From Thalassiosira profunda (taxonomy: Eukaryota; Bacillariophyta; Thalassiosirophyceae; Thalassiosirales; Thalassiosiraceae), in assembly GCA_036939355.1 (NCBI GenBank), contig JALLAP010000123.1, positions 1-29,090 on the forward strand: a DNA stretch of 29,090 nucleotides, read 5' to 3'. Under the pieces are notes generated by a model, which saw nothing but the letters and a program-made list of their open reading frames with translations, was not told the origin of the DNA and did no database searches. The position numbers were made by a program, and so were the translations under genes. Within the stretch, counting starts at the first letter, position 1, and each line of letters starts with the position of its first letter. Shown here in pieces: positions 17,456 through 27,701 of the stretch.

Positions 17456-18384
17456 ATGAAGGTCTTGCTTTGTCTCTACCTGGGTGCCCTCCTCCGCGGG
17501 GCGGAGGGGTTCGCTGGTCCATCGGCCCCGCTGGCCGCCAGAGGTATCGCCGTCGGCAGTGCGGATGGCTTTGCTGGCCCGTCGGGGCCGCTGACCGCCA
17601 AAAGTCCCGTCGTGGGAAGGGCGACGACGCCACTTTATTCTGAGCCACCGCGGCGAATGCCGCCGCCCTCGTTCGATAGGCCTGATCCGAGGGTGCTCAT
17701 CGCCGCAAAGCCGGGCCCGGAGCAGCAGGATGCGGTCTTTGCAATCTGCGGCGCTCTGTTTCTGGGCACCGTCGTTTGCGTCTCGATACTGAGCGGCATG
17801 GAGAGCCTGCTCCCCGGGCTGTTCGCCGCCTGGAGAGATTATACTTGGCCGCTGGGGCTGGGGGTGATTTTCGTGGCCGCTGGGGTCTCGCACTTCACCG
17901 TAACAGACGCCTTCTGCAGAATCGTTCCGCCCCCAGGGTGCTGGGGAGGTCTGTGGCGAGTTCCAGCGCCAGGAGCCGATTTCCTTCGCCTCTCTTACGA
18001 GGAGTATCACACATACTGGACGGGCGTTGCCGAAATTATTGGAGGGCTGTATCTGATCGGTTCGGGGTTTGGTATCACCGGTGTGTCCCCGCAATTCCCG
18101 AGTGCACTGCTCGGGATGCTCGTGGTATCCATCACCCCGGCCAACATTTACCAATTTACCCACGACGCTGAGATGGGCGAAGGGATACCTCCAATCCCGG
18201 TGAGTAACGCCTGAATGAAATGCAATTTGACTCGTCGTCGTGACCTCAACTCAACTGATGTTCGTGTGCACTTTGTTTCTTTGCCTTGACTCTTTGTTTG
18301 AAGTATCCCTGGGGGCACGCCGGCCGCGGAGTGGCCCAAATGGTTCTTATGGCTCTCTTTTGGAAGCTCACGTTCCATTACTGA
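17456..18384 (+). CDS. plastid-type DoxX-like membrane protein, two exons
   Basis: Exons are 17456-18199 and 18304-18384 (274 aa). The 104-bp intron begins GTGAGT, ends TTTGAAG and is phase 0. Reading through the donor would give a truncated end (PVSNA), while splicing adds [20 protein letters not shown]. The ATG at 17456 gives a signal peptide ([18 protein letters not shown]) followed by FAGPS, an ASAFAP-like plastid cleavage site. A 20-residue unit of the transit region is duplicated. The mature protein has about four helices with DoxX family marks: [39 protein letters not shown], and [15 protein letters not shown] near the end. DoxX-like proteins are small membrane subunits often tied to quinone or thiol redox; the function here is unknown. 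Confidence 0.82.
17507..17626 (+). repeat. tandem duplication of a 60-bp transit-peptide unit
   Basis: Residues 18-37 ([20 protein letters not shown]) are followed directly by 38-57 ([20 protein letters not shown]). The two 60-bp units (17507-17566, 17567-17626) differ at many third positions, so the duplication is old. Each copy starts with the Phe motif that marks signal-peptide cleavage in heterokont plastid precursors. Confidence 0.8.
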
Positions 18385-18579
18385 AGTCTGTCCTTTGCTT
18401 TGGCTGTATCCAGAGTCGATTCGTTTCATCTTTTACACCAAATAAATGCATAATTGCCAATGAGTTAAGTTGTGTTGTTCGTTGCAGTCTACATGATACA
18501 AAACAGTAAACATTACATTGCAACACAAGTTCTATGACATGTTGCCGCGCCCTGCCTATTGCATTGCGGCACTCCAACT

Positions 18580-20460
18580 TTACATCAGCAAGATACTTGC
18601 TAGTCCCCAGATCATAGCAACAACTCCGAGAACGACATAGCTCGTGGCAATGTGAAAGTCTGTCCACGTTGGGACTTCATTCTTCAGCTCCTCGTTTAGC
18701 TCCACTGAAGTGATGCTCGATGATCTTTGGAGCAAATTCCCGTTCGGGCTGTTCGTTCCATACTTGGACCCCAATTTTGACTTCAATAAGGACGTTTGCT
18801 CATTGCCCTCGTCCTGCGCCACTGGTTCTGGGCAGGAATTCGCGTGCACATCTGTCAACACTGTAGGATGGCTCTTGGGCGTCAAGAGTGTGACTCGCTT
18901 TGGTCGCACTACTCCCGGCGACGCCAGATCTTCCCTTTCATAGTGAGCTGCCAAGTTTCGTTGGCCAACCCAAGCAACTGTAGACCATATTGGCATACCC
19001 AACATGTACCACAGGAACACATCGAGCTTTGTTGTCGCCCTCGAACTGTCGTCGCTTTGATAGAGGGGCCTTCCATCTTCCGCAATTATGTCTAGATGCT
19101 GAGTTGTGCTGCACTCTTCGATTCCGAATTCCCTCATCGGATAGCCCCACAGCCGACTGGATGCATTTGCGTTCCATCGTCTGTGGACCAATCGGATGAA
19201 CTCGCTGCTGTGCACAGCAATGAACGAAAGACCTGGTACAATGTATGCAAGGCTGCTCCCACCGATTGCTCCTGTCACAGCTAGCACCTTCCCTGTGGAC
19301 TCCATCAAAATTGCTGGCACAAGAGATAGGACGTAGAGTGCAAACGTCAAGACGACCCTCCTGTCTCTCCTCGTGAGCACCGTAGAATCATCTCCTTCGT
19401 GCGCCATGGTCCCTTTGAAGAACACAACGATAAAGGCGTGTCTTGCAATGTACAAGTTCATTGGATAAGCGCAGAACATCGTCGTTGAGAGCATCGCCCG
19501 AGAAACCACGCCGCTCCAGTGCTCTGAGCTCATGTTGTTCAATATGTTGCCCCGCGTATTGCCCTGGTACGCAAGATATCCCGCAACGCCAATCGTAAGC
19601 TCTAATGCACAGCATGTGAGCATTGCGCCATGTACAACCATCCGCCATCTCGACTTGGATGGCGTCCGCATCGACCCCGCAATAATAAACGAAGAATCTT
19701 GGCAGACGAACGCAAAGCTGCACACTCCAAACCCGACAAAGAAGGTCTTGATTTCCAGCAGAGGTTCATCCGCTATCATTTGCAGTATGCCCCCTTGCGC
19801 ACTCACGGATTCGCGGACGGGCGCAAATGCCACTACCAGCGCCACCAAGCAAAGGTTGAACAACACGTTCAAGCTGCTCGTCTTTTCGAGATTGGCCATA
19901 TCTCTTTGCAGACTCAGAGGGAGTATCACCAAGAGGCTGCTAACAAACATGACGAAGCACTTGGCATCTACCTCTTGCGCAGTGACGCCGAACAATACCG
20001 GCAATACGTCCTTGATGATTGTGAGGTATGCCACCATCGAGCCGTAGCTCAAAAAGAACATGCTCAGGGACACGAAGAGGAAGCCGGCGCGGCCAAACGT
20101 CGCCTCAAAAAGCGTCTCGTAACTGTTGACGTTTGCAAATTTCCCCGTGGTAATGACCATTCGGAGGGAGTAGTCCGTCAACAGCGCGCAAACGACAATC
20201 ATGACCGTCCCCGCGACGAGCCCCGCCTCCTTCACCGCGTAGGGCAACCCCACGATGCCCGCGCCGATAGTGACGGTGCACAGGTTCGCGCACGCCCCGA
20301 GCAGCGACGATTTCGTCTCCGCATCTCGAAATGGCACGCCTTCGTCTGCTGCTTCCTTTCCGGCCCGTTTCTTTGCGACGACGGCGGTGCGCGTGCCATT
20401 GGGCGTTGTGACGGTGGAGACGCGGAGGTTGGACGGTCGGAAGAAGGGAGAGGGCGGCAT
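18580..20460 (-). CDS. AAAP-family amino-acid permease (SLC38/AVT-like)
   Basis: This is a single exon of 626 aa; the ATG at 20460 is the first in frame. The first ~55 residues are hydrophilic and basic. About eleven helices follow. The family signature GAGIVGLPYAVKEAGLVAG is in TM1, with TDYSLRMVITTGK after TM2, GFGVCSFAFVCQDSSFIIAG in the central region and MFCAYPMNLYIARH later. A hydrophilic loop of about 170 residues separates the main bundle from a last C-terminal helix (VVLGVVAMIWGLASILL), longer than usual. Family members move neutral amino acids with protons or sodium across vacuolar or plasma membranes; the substrate is not deducible. The neighbour upstream is the Helitron, whose left end must lie within the 297 bp before 20758 unless it carries this gene. 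Confidence 0.85.
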   Translation of the reverse strand: MPPSPFFRPSNLRVSTVTTPNGTRTAVVAKKRAGKEAADEGVPFRDAETKSSLLGACANLCTVTIGAGIVGLPYAVKEAGLVAGTVMIVVCALLTDYSLRMVITTGKFANVNSYETLFEATFGRAGFLFVSLSMFFLSYGSMVAYLTIIKDVLPVLFGVTAQEVDAKCFVMFVSSLLVILPLSLQRDMANLEKTSSLNVLFNLCLVALVVAFAPVRESVSAQGGILQMIADEPLLEIKTFFVGFGVCSFAFVCQDSSFIIAGSMRTPSKSRWRMVVHGAMLTCCALELTIGVAGYLAYQGNTRGNILNNMSSEHWSGVVSRAMLSTTMFCAYPMNLYIARHAFIVVFFKGTMAHEGDDSTVLTRRDRRVVLTFALYVLSLVPAILMESTGKVLAVTGAIGGSSLAYIVPGLSFIAVHSSEFIRLVHRRWNANASSRLWGYPMREFGIEECSTTQHLDIIAEDGRPLYQSDDSSRATTKLDVFLWYMLGMPIWSTVAWVGQRNLAAHYEREDLASPGVVRPKRVTLLTPKSHPTVLTDVHANSCPEPVAQDEGNEQTSLLKSKLGSKYGTNSPNGNLLQRSSSITSVELNEELKNEVPTWTDFHIATSYVVLGVVAMIWGLASILLM

Positions 20461-20757
20461 CGATGGGGCCGATGCCCCGCCCCCGGTGGCATCAGATCAA
20501 ATTATTACCAGGCAAATTCTGTCCGTCCGTCTGTAATACTGCCCTTTTTGAGCGTGGAATACTGCCTCGGATATGACATGGCGTCACGATGCGAACCCAA
20601 GAGACAATGGCGGTGTCAGAGTTGATAGAAAGGAAGGCTGGTGAAATTCGAAGAGTCACTTTTTGCCGCCGCGATCTCGCGGTGTCGTGCGCAAACAAGA
20701 GATGCGTGTGTGTGTGATGCAACGGAGCACAAAGTGATAGCATAAACACAACTAACG
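20461..20757. other. gap between permease gene and Helitron ORF
   Basis: This gap should contain the permease promoter and probably the 5' end of the Helitron. Helitron left ends begin with TC after an A, but several such dinucleotides occur and none is decisive. Small repeats are seen: aatactgcc twice (20538-20546, 20570-20578), tccgtccgtctg, and a gtgtgtgtgtg run near 20706. Confidence 0.4.
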
Positions 20758-23700
20758 ATGAAGCGAAAGAACGTAGAATCTATCGCGGCCGGAGAGGGGG
20801 AGGAGGAGGATACCATTGCGTCTCGTGTGAAGAGGAGACGGATAGATGCTCTGGCATCGGCAGAGAGTATCGAACGATATCATGGACGCGCGGCTGCGAC
20901 AGCGTGGAGGGAAAGAGAACGCCGCCGCAAGAGGCAGCTTGCCACTCAGAAATTGCGGGCGAACATGAATGAGAATGAAATGGAGGACCGCCGGCGCCGC
21001 GATCGTGAAGCACATGAGTTAAGGCGGGACAATATGACGGAAGCAGAGCGACGAGCTGAACTGGACGCGAACCGCGAACCGCGAACAGCATGCGGTGCGG
21101 CGGAGCAATATGACGGAGGAAGAGCAACAGCGTGAGCGGCAGATCAATCGCGAGCGGCGAGCGGTGCAACGGAGGGAAATGTCCGAAGAGGAGCGGCGGC
21201 GCGTGCGGGAGCAAGATCTTGATCGATACCGAGCGCATCAGGCGAATCCGCCCAGCCTCTATGCTGGAGTGCGCTGCAACATGGATGCATACGACGCGGC
21301 AGCTAATTCATTCCATCCAGACGCACTGATCCAAGCCTTCAACATCGGTCCGTGCGATTTGAGATGCCGTTATTGCGGCGCCCTCGGCTATGAGGCCGAG
21401 AACAAGGAGAGAACCAAGAGGAAGAGGGAGGAAGAGGGGCCCCATTTCGGCATCATGTGTTGCAATCAGGGCAAAGTTATTCTCGACGCCAAACCCAGTT
21501 TGCAAGGTGCAGGGCTGGGCGATCGACAGCGCGCAGCCGCAGACGCGTTGTACCATTTGTTCGTGGACGACACCAGCGAGGCCAAGTACTTCCGTTCTAA
21601 CATCAGACTCTTCAACTGCGGACTTCGCATGGCCACCCTGAAAGCTGATGATGTGACGGTGCGCGGAGGAGTACCCGGTGCTTTCAAGGTGCACGGCATG
21701 CTGTGCCGCAGGATTGGTCCCATGCTTCCCTCGGGATTGCCCGGCGACGAGCCCAAGTGTCTCCAGGTTTACTTCTGCGACCCCGACTACCAAGCTGACC
21801 TCCGCGCGTCGCGGTTCGATTCCAACGAGAAGAAGGAATTCGTGCACAACAAGAACCGGTCGCTCTTCAGGCAGCTCCATCAGATTTTGCTGGATTGCGA
21901 CAACAGCTATTTGCGCTCTTTCCTCTCGGCCAACGAGTTCATCGAGCAGAACAATCTTGATCCCGACGAGCTCGAAATCGAACTGCACCCGTTGGACCGT
22001 CCAGAAGACGTCTATCTGCGCGGAGGGCGCCATCCCGGACGCTTTCACACGCCGACCGTGCGTGAGATTGCAATCCTCCTTCCCGATTACGAGGTTCCCG
22101 ATGCCAAGCGAACGTTGGTCTGCCAAGTGCGGCAGTCGACGTCGGGCGAAAGCCAATTGCAGTTTATCTCCACTGGCCATCGTTCGTACGAGCCGATGGC
22201 GTACGAGCTCTTCTTTCCCTTCGGGACTGACGGCCACTTCATTGGAATGCGGTCGAACGCACCTGGGCACAAGAAGGTTTCAGTAACAGAGTACACGCGA
22301 TATCACATGATGGAGAGGGCAGGGCAAGAGAACTTACTGCACCGGGGCGGCCGCCTCTATCAGGAGTGGTTGGTTGACAATTACGAGAGAGCCGAGAGCC
22401 AACGCTTGGGTTATTTGGTTCGGGAGCAGCCCAAACTCCGGACCAACACTCGGATGAATCTGATGCGCTCAGTTCTTCGCGGCAACGTCGAGAACAGCGG
22501 CCGCCAAACCCTGCTGCCTTCGTCTCACACCGGGAGCGATCGGTACATGTACAAGAAGTTGGAGGATGCCTTTGCCATCGTGCGGTGGCTTGGGTCGCCG
22601 ACGCTCTTCGTCACGGCGACGATGGACACTCAGCGCGAGGAGGTGAAGTGCGAGCTGCAGCGGGATCAATCGCCCTTCGATCGCCCAGACGTCGTTTGCC
22701 GGGTGTACCACGCCATCTCCGAGTCCATCCATAGTTGCATCGTGAAGCAAATGATCTACGGCCAGTGCCGAGCGCATCTGTCGACGATCGAGTTTCAGAA
22801 ACGAGGCGCCCCTCACTGCCATTTGCTCGCGTGGATCGAAGACTTTGCGTTGACGCCGCTCAACATCGACCGAATCATATCTGCCGAAATTCCACCAAAG
22901 CCTCCGCGAGATTACGATCGGGCGGAGAGCGGGCCGTCGCTATACGAGTTGGTGATGAAGTTTATGATCCACAGATGTGGCCCCTACTGCCTCGACGACA
23001 ATGGCAGGTGCAAGAAGCACTTTCCGTACGATTTCAGCGACGAGACGATCATCGGCGAAGGCGCCTTCGTCCAATATCGGCGCCGGTCGCCAGCCAATGG
23101 GGGGCACCTGGGCGAGAAGAAGGTCAATCGCAAGTCAGTGACGGTGGACAACAGATGGGTTGTGCCTTACTCGCCGTTTCTGCTCTTGACGTACCGGTCC
23201 CACATCAACGTTGAGTGCTGCGCCACCGTGAAGGCGGTCAAATACCTCACTAGATACCCCTTCAAAGGCGAGGACTTGACGACGCTCGAGTTGCCCAATG
23301 CGGGAGACGAGATAGCCACGTTCATCACGAGGCGTTACATCAGCTCCTGCAGCGCCGCGTGGAAGCACCTCGAGTATCGGGCGGTGCAAATGGAACCCCC
23401 GGTGATGCAATTGCCTGTCCACCTCGAAAACGAGCAGACGGTCCGGTACGAGCCCAACATGGATAGCGCCGTCGACGCCATTGGGTCCAAGCTGACCGAA
23501 ACTCCCTTCACGCAATACCTCGCGCTCAACAATCGTGATGCCAGGGCGAGGGAATACCTTTACGAGCAGATTCCAGAGCATTACACCTGGCAAACCGAGG
23601 GCAGGGTGTGGGACATTCGCAAGACCGTTCAGTTTCAATTGGGCCGCATGGTAGCCATCCAACCAAGCTGCGACGAGCAGTACTTTCTTCGGAAGCTCCT

Positions 23701-25618
23701 GAAGCACAAGAAGGGGGCAAGGAATTATGCTGAGTTGAAGCGAGTCAATGGCGAGGACTGCATGTCATATCAACAGGCGTGCGGCAGGCTGGGGCTGCTG
23801 CAAGACGACGATCACTGGATCGAGTGCATCCAAGAGGCAGCCGAGTACCGGCTGCCACGCGCGCTGCGAGACCTGTTCTGCGAGATTCTCCTCTTCTGCC
23901 ACCCCAAGGACCCAGCGGCGCTCTTTGGGCAATTCGAGGACCAGCTCTCCGAGGACTTCGCCCACAAAAGAAGCACCGATGCCGCGCTCTCCGACGCGCT
24001 GAAGAAACGATACGTGCACAACGACCTCTGCATCGCGCTGAACAACATATTCGGCCAACACGACAAGACCAGCGCCGATTTCCGCCTTCCAATGCCCGAC
24101 GAGTCGCTGCAAGCCAACATCGCGGATTACGACACGGAGTACGATCCGAACGCGCGCGGATACTTCAGCGAGAACCGCCCCCTGTTGAACGAGGAACAGA
24201 GCTCAGCGTTCACCGTCCTCAAAGGCCTCATCGACGCCAAGTCCGGAGGGCTGTACCACGTCGACTCGCCGGCCGGGTGCGGCAAAACCTTCCTCGCCAA
24301 CGTCGTCCTGGCCTATGTCCGCCAACAAGACAAGGTTGCAATTTCCACCTCGCTCACAGGGATATCTGCCATCTTGCTCACCTTGGGCGGGACCGCGCAC
24401 AACAGATTCGGCTTTCCCATTCCGTGCATGCCCGACTCCGGCTCCACCATCCCCTTCGATTCCAAGCGCGCTGCCATCATCAAGGAAGCCGTCCTGATCG
24501 TCATCGACGAAGATTCTTGCATGAACTGGAGATTGCTCGAGTGCCTCGATCGGTTTCTGAGGGAGCTCATGGATTGCGACGAGGTCATGGGAGGAAAATT
24601 GGTGGTTTTGATGGGTGATTTTCGCCAGGCGCTCCCTGTAGTCAAGAGCGGAGGCAGGGCCGACATCATCGCCGCCAGCGCTAAGAGCAGCCACCTCTGG
24701 AAGCACGTCACCACGCTCCCGCTCACTCGAAACATGCGCGTGGAGAGGCTCATCGACGCCAGTTCCAGCCCAGCGCGCGTCGAACAGCTGCAGAAGTACG
24801 CGAAGTGGATTCTCCAGATCGGCAACGGCACCGCTCCAACTGCCCACAAGGACATTATCGAATTGCCCGCCCACATGACTTGCGAATCGCCGGTCCAACT
24901 CCGAGACAGCGTGTACGACGAGTTTGACGTCCACTGCACCGATCCAGCCTATCTCCGCGGGCGCGCCATTCTGTCGCCCACCAACGACGTCATCCAAGAC
25001 TGGAACTTCAAGATGGTGGAGCGCCTCCCGGGGGACATGACCATCAGTCGCAGCATCGATGAATGCGTCGAAGACGATGACAAGAAACGGTACGATTCCG
25101 ACGTCCTCAACAAAATCAACGCATCCGGAATCCCTCCGCACCGACTCGCCCTGAAGAAGGGAGCATGCCTGATCATCATTCGCAACCTCAACCTTAGGCG
25201 GAAGATATGCAACGGCACGCGGTGCATGGTCGTGGACATCAAACCCCACATCATCCACGCCAAGCATTTGGAGACGGGCGAGGACATCTTCATTCCCAAG
25301 ATTCCAATCTTTTGCAGCGGGACGGACTTTCCGGCCACCTTCAAGCGAGTGCAATTTCCAGTTCTCGGGGCGTATTATCTGACGTTCAACCGCGCCCAGG
25401 GCCAATCGTTGCAGCGCGTAGGAATGTTCCTCCCGCAGAGCGTCTTCACGCACGGATTGCTGTATATCGGCTTCTCGCGGTGCGGCGACCCGAACAACGT
25501 GTTCATCTGCGCCGACCAGCGGGAGTTTGCCCATCTGATAGAAACTGGAGTGTTGGATCCGACGAAGGTTTACACGAGGAATGTGGTCTACCCCGAGATT
25601 TTCTACAAGAACGAATAA
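20758..25618 (+). mobile_element. autonomous-type Helitron (coding core); ends not defined
   Basis: The coding core of a rolling-circle transposon occupies this span, with an N-terminal zinc finger, a HUH/Y2 Rep domain and a PIF1-type helicase in the order typical of Helitrons. The left end probably lies in 20461-20757. The right end is unresolved: either soon after 25618 or, if a candidate CTAG terminus is real, at 27405. No target-site duplication is expected for this class. Confidence 0.85.
20758..25618 (+). pseudogene. Helitron Rep/PIF1 helicase, one frameshift near the N-terminus
   Basis: Frame 1 runs 20758-21135 and frame 2 continues to a TAA at 25618. They join if one of three tandem heptamers at 21067-21087 is removed, giving about 1617 aa. 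Numbering below counts from 21095. The basic N-terminus has repeated R-x2-NMT-EE/AE segments. A zinc finger follows (CDLRCRYC near 87, then MCCNQGKVIL). The Rep domain has the HUH motif in EFQKRGAPHCHLLAWIED (His574, His576) and two catalytic-type Tyr in KYLTRYPFKGED (717, 721). The helicase has Walker A SPAGCGKTF (Lys1064), Walker B LIVIDEDS (about 1136), MGDFRQALPVV, LTRNMRV and TFNRAQGQSLQRVG (about 1432). All key residues are present and there is no other break in 4.5 kb, so loss is recent. An ATG at 21110 could still yield a 1502-aa protein with every domain. Confidence 0.88.
21067..21087 (+). repeat. three tandem heptamers causing the Helitron frameshift
   Basis: gcgaacc, gcgaacc and gcgaaca are consecutive. 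With two copies instead of three the reading frame of the transposase is continuous through this point. Replication slippage adding one unit (+7) explains the break. Confidence 0.85.
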
Positions 25619-26790
25619 ACTAAATTGAGAGCTGCAATGAATTCACGCAATGCATTTCATGACGACGTACCTTCCGCGTCCAACGGCGTTGTGGGGAGTT
25701 CCCCCGACCATCTTTCCACTATTCTACCCCCCGGGTCCTCCCCTCTAATACAGTTCTTCCTCACAGTGTACCGAGACCTCGCCCACCGAGGGCGCCGCGC
25801 CCACCATCGCCACCAACATCCGCACCATGCGTCGCCCACCGGCCCAAGTGTCTCCGTTTTGAGGCCCCTGATGTGCAAGTTCCGGTGCTCCCCCCCGTAC
25901 AGTTTGCCAGGCAGCCGTATGTAGACCTCAACGCAGGATACACAATCGGACATGGGCCCGATCACGTCAAGCATCAAGAATTCGGCCACCAGCTACTGCC
26001 TTGGGGGGATCCCGGGATCCAAGCAACCAGCTGAAGCCTGGGGGCGCGATGCCAACCACACAGCACCCGTGGGCGTGGCGTGGCACCCTCTATCTCTATC
26101 CACATCATTCATGGGAGGGCGGCGCGACGACGGCCGAGGCGGCGGCATATATCGACCGGCCACCGACCGCCTTCACGTACGAGTGCGGCAGTAAAGGTGT
26201 GGCCCCTCCAGAGGCTGGGATGTGAGGCGGGGCCTCTCTGTGGCGCCGTCGACGATGCCACCTTTAGTGAGGGCGCCGAGCCACAGAACGCTGCCATCAA
26301 CCGCCCCCATTTCCAAGATATTATCAGCGACACCTTCCGACAGCAGCGCGACGGCTACGGAATCCCCCGGCTCGCTCTGAGGGCGGCGGGGGGTGGCTTT
26401 TGCGCGCTTGGTTGGACAGGGCGGGGGTGCTGGATGGAGGGTGGGGACAAGAAGTAGGAGTAGGAGCTCCTACAACTTATGTGTTATGTACCCTCCCGCT
26501 TCTCTTCTCTCCATCCGATCCGACGCCCATCACTTTTCGGCTTCCATCGAGATTGATGCAACCTCACGAATCGTCGACGACAACCCGGCGCCCCTCGACG
26601 CCGCCTCTCATAAAATAGCAACAGCAATGTCCTTCATCGCCAGCACCGGCGCTACCACCTGCAAACAGCACTCTGACCGTCTCAAAACACCAAAGCCGCG
26701 GCGCTCCGCACATCACATCAACACCCCCGTCGCATTGATCTGTCCTCCCGGGCATCCGCCAGCCCCACGTAATAAACTTATGCAAGAAAT
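25619..26790. other. GC-rich region behind the Helitron with decayed coding-like stretches
   Basis: No intact gene is supported. On the plus strand about 25768-25857 reads TSPTEGAAPTIATNIRTMRR and on to a TGA. One base removed from the TTTT run at about 25853-25856 would continue into a protein-like frame (QFARQPYVDLNAGYTIGH and following, to about 26033). A different frame then reads GTLYLYPHHSWEGGATTAEA up to 26225. The minus strand of 26230-26400 is equally protein-like (VAVALLSEGVADNILEMGAV). With high GC such readings are cheap, so gene decay, captured fragments and chance all remain possible. Two 14-bp palindromes occur at 26007-26020 and 26460-26473. Confidence 0.3.
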
Positions 26791-27243
26791 ATGACACGAA
26801 CCGCGTCGCCTCCGAAATATCCAACCAAGATAGGAAGCAGCATTGATGCCAACATTTGCAAAAATCCAGCATCGTGTGCAATTTGCTCAGGCAGATTTTG
26901 GAAGCTATCTCCAATCGAGCAAAAGCGAGCGTTGGCCGAGGTCTCCCACGATCCTACCAAATGGTCGCCAAAGAAGTACAAGCCGCTCACACCGAAACAA
27001 ATAGCAGCGGCTAAAGCAAAGTACCAACGCAAATCGAAACCGCTGAAACCAAAGACGGCGCATTGGGAAGTTTGGATGACAAAGGAGGATTTCCAGGAGA
27101 TTGACCGCAAAGTCGAGGCGGCGTATCAACAGCTTCACCCAAAAGGTATGCTCATTGACGTCAACGGTCAAGACGATACGAAGGTGGAAAAGGAAAAACA
27201 AAACGATGCAGCGTCCATTCTGATGTCTTTGAAAGGATCGTAG
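26791..27243 (+). CDS. unknown basic 150-aa protein with a small Cys cluster
   Basis: This is an ATG-started single frame ending in TAG. Residues 22-32 hold C-x5-C-x2-C (ICKNPASCAICSGRFW), possibly part of a metal site. The middle is Lys/Pro-rich (WSPKKYKPLTPKQIAAAKAK), and the end is KQNDAASILMSLKGS, an Ala/Leu helix like the short C-terminal motif seen in some heterokont transcription-factor proteins. The region is less GC-rich than its surroundings. I do not recognise a family. It lies between the Helitron ORF and a Helitron-like CTAG terminus, so it might be host cargo, an ordinary host gene, or the last exon of a longer gene. Confidence 0.5.
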   Translation: MTRTASPPKYPTKIGSSIDANICKNPASCAICSGRFWKLSPIEQKRALAEVSHDPTKWSPKKYKPLTPKQIAAAKAKYQRKSKPLKPKTAHWEVWMTKEDFQEIDRKVEAAYQQLHPKGMLIDVNGQDDTKVEKEKQNDAASILMSLKGS

Positions 27244-27365
27244 GATCGGAGAGATATCTGTCTGCTTCTGAAATTGATTGCATCATGACCTAGAGAATTG
27301 TATTGCCAAATAGATATCGCAGTATCACCACATAGTTGTTTAACTGTGCAATATGTAGGAACGAT

Positions 27366-27405
27366 CCCGCGCAGCGGGCTAGCGGAGGCCGCAGGCCGAC
27401 GCTAG
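27366..27405 (+). repeat. paired GC hairpins ending in CTAG-T, Helitron 3'-end-like
   Basis: Hairpin 1 is CCCGC-gca-GCGGG (27366-27378) and hairpin 2 is GGCC-gca-GGCC (27387-27397). They are enclosed by ctagcg (27379-27384) and cgctag (27400-27405), and the last base is followed by T. A GC-rich hairpin shortly before CTAG at an A/T target is the known 3' signature of Helitrons. The spacing here (4 bp) is shorter than the usual 10 or so, so this is a candidate only. Confidence 0.4.
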
Positions 27406-27447
27406 TGCATTCATGACGTCGCGGTGGGCATGGCTAGGTAGCCCCAC

Positions 27448-27635
27448 CTAGGCTTGTGTATTTAGTGGGGGAGTGGGGGCCCCCACCTACGGCACATGGG
27501 GGCCCTCCCTAGCTTCCCCTAACAAAACCCCGCTGGAGGCAGATCCAAAGCTAGTGCCGTTTGTTAGGAGGTGGGGCCCACGTGGGGAGTCCCCACCTTT
27601 GGCACGAAATCCCCCCACTAAATACACAAGCCTAG
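27448..27635. mobile_element. MITE-like element with 24-bp perfect terminal inverted repeats
   Basis: The arms 27448-27471 (ctaggcttgtgtatttagtg plus gggg) and 27612-27635 are exact reverse complements. Inside, further complementary blocks (ccctaacaaa / tttgttagga, and several gtggggcccac-type runs) let most of the 188 bp fold back. There is no coding capacity. A small extra palindrome, ctaggt-agcccc-acctag, overlaps the left end (27434-27451). Family and target-site duplication were not determined. Confidence 0.7.
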
Positions 27636-27701
27636 CCCCACCTCCCGGCGGTCCTGTAGATTTTAGAGAATCCGAAGACTCGGGTTATTTTTTTATATCG
27701 A

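Noticed and set aside
17330..18163. 277-aa minus-strand frame over the DoxX-like gene
   Set aside because: Its composition is Arg/Gly/His-rich, without domains; the plus strand gives signal peptide, plastid motif and membrane helices.
19630..20625. 331-aa plus-strand frame
   Set aside because: It is antisense to the permease and crosses its start codon; no recognisable protein features.
21308..22270. 320-aa minus-strand frame
   Set aside because: Antisense shadow of the Helitron N-terminal and Rep region; the plus frame has the conserved residues.
24203..25534. 443-aa minus-strand frame
   Set aside because: It lies wholly opposite the PIF1 helicase motifs and is explained as an antisense shadow.
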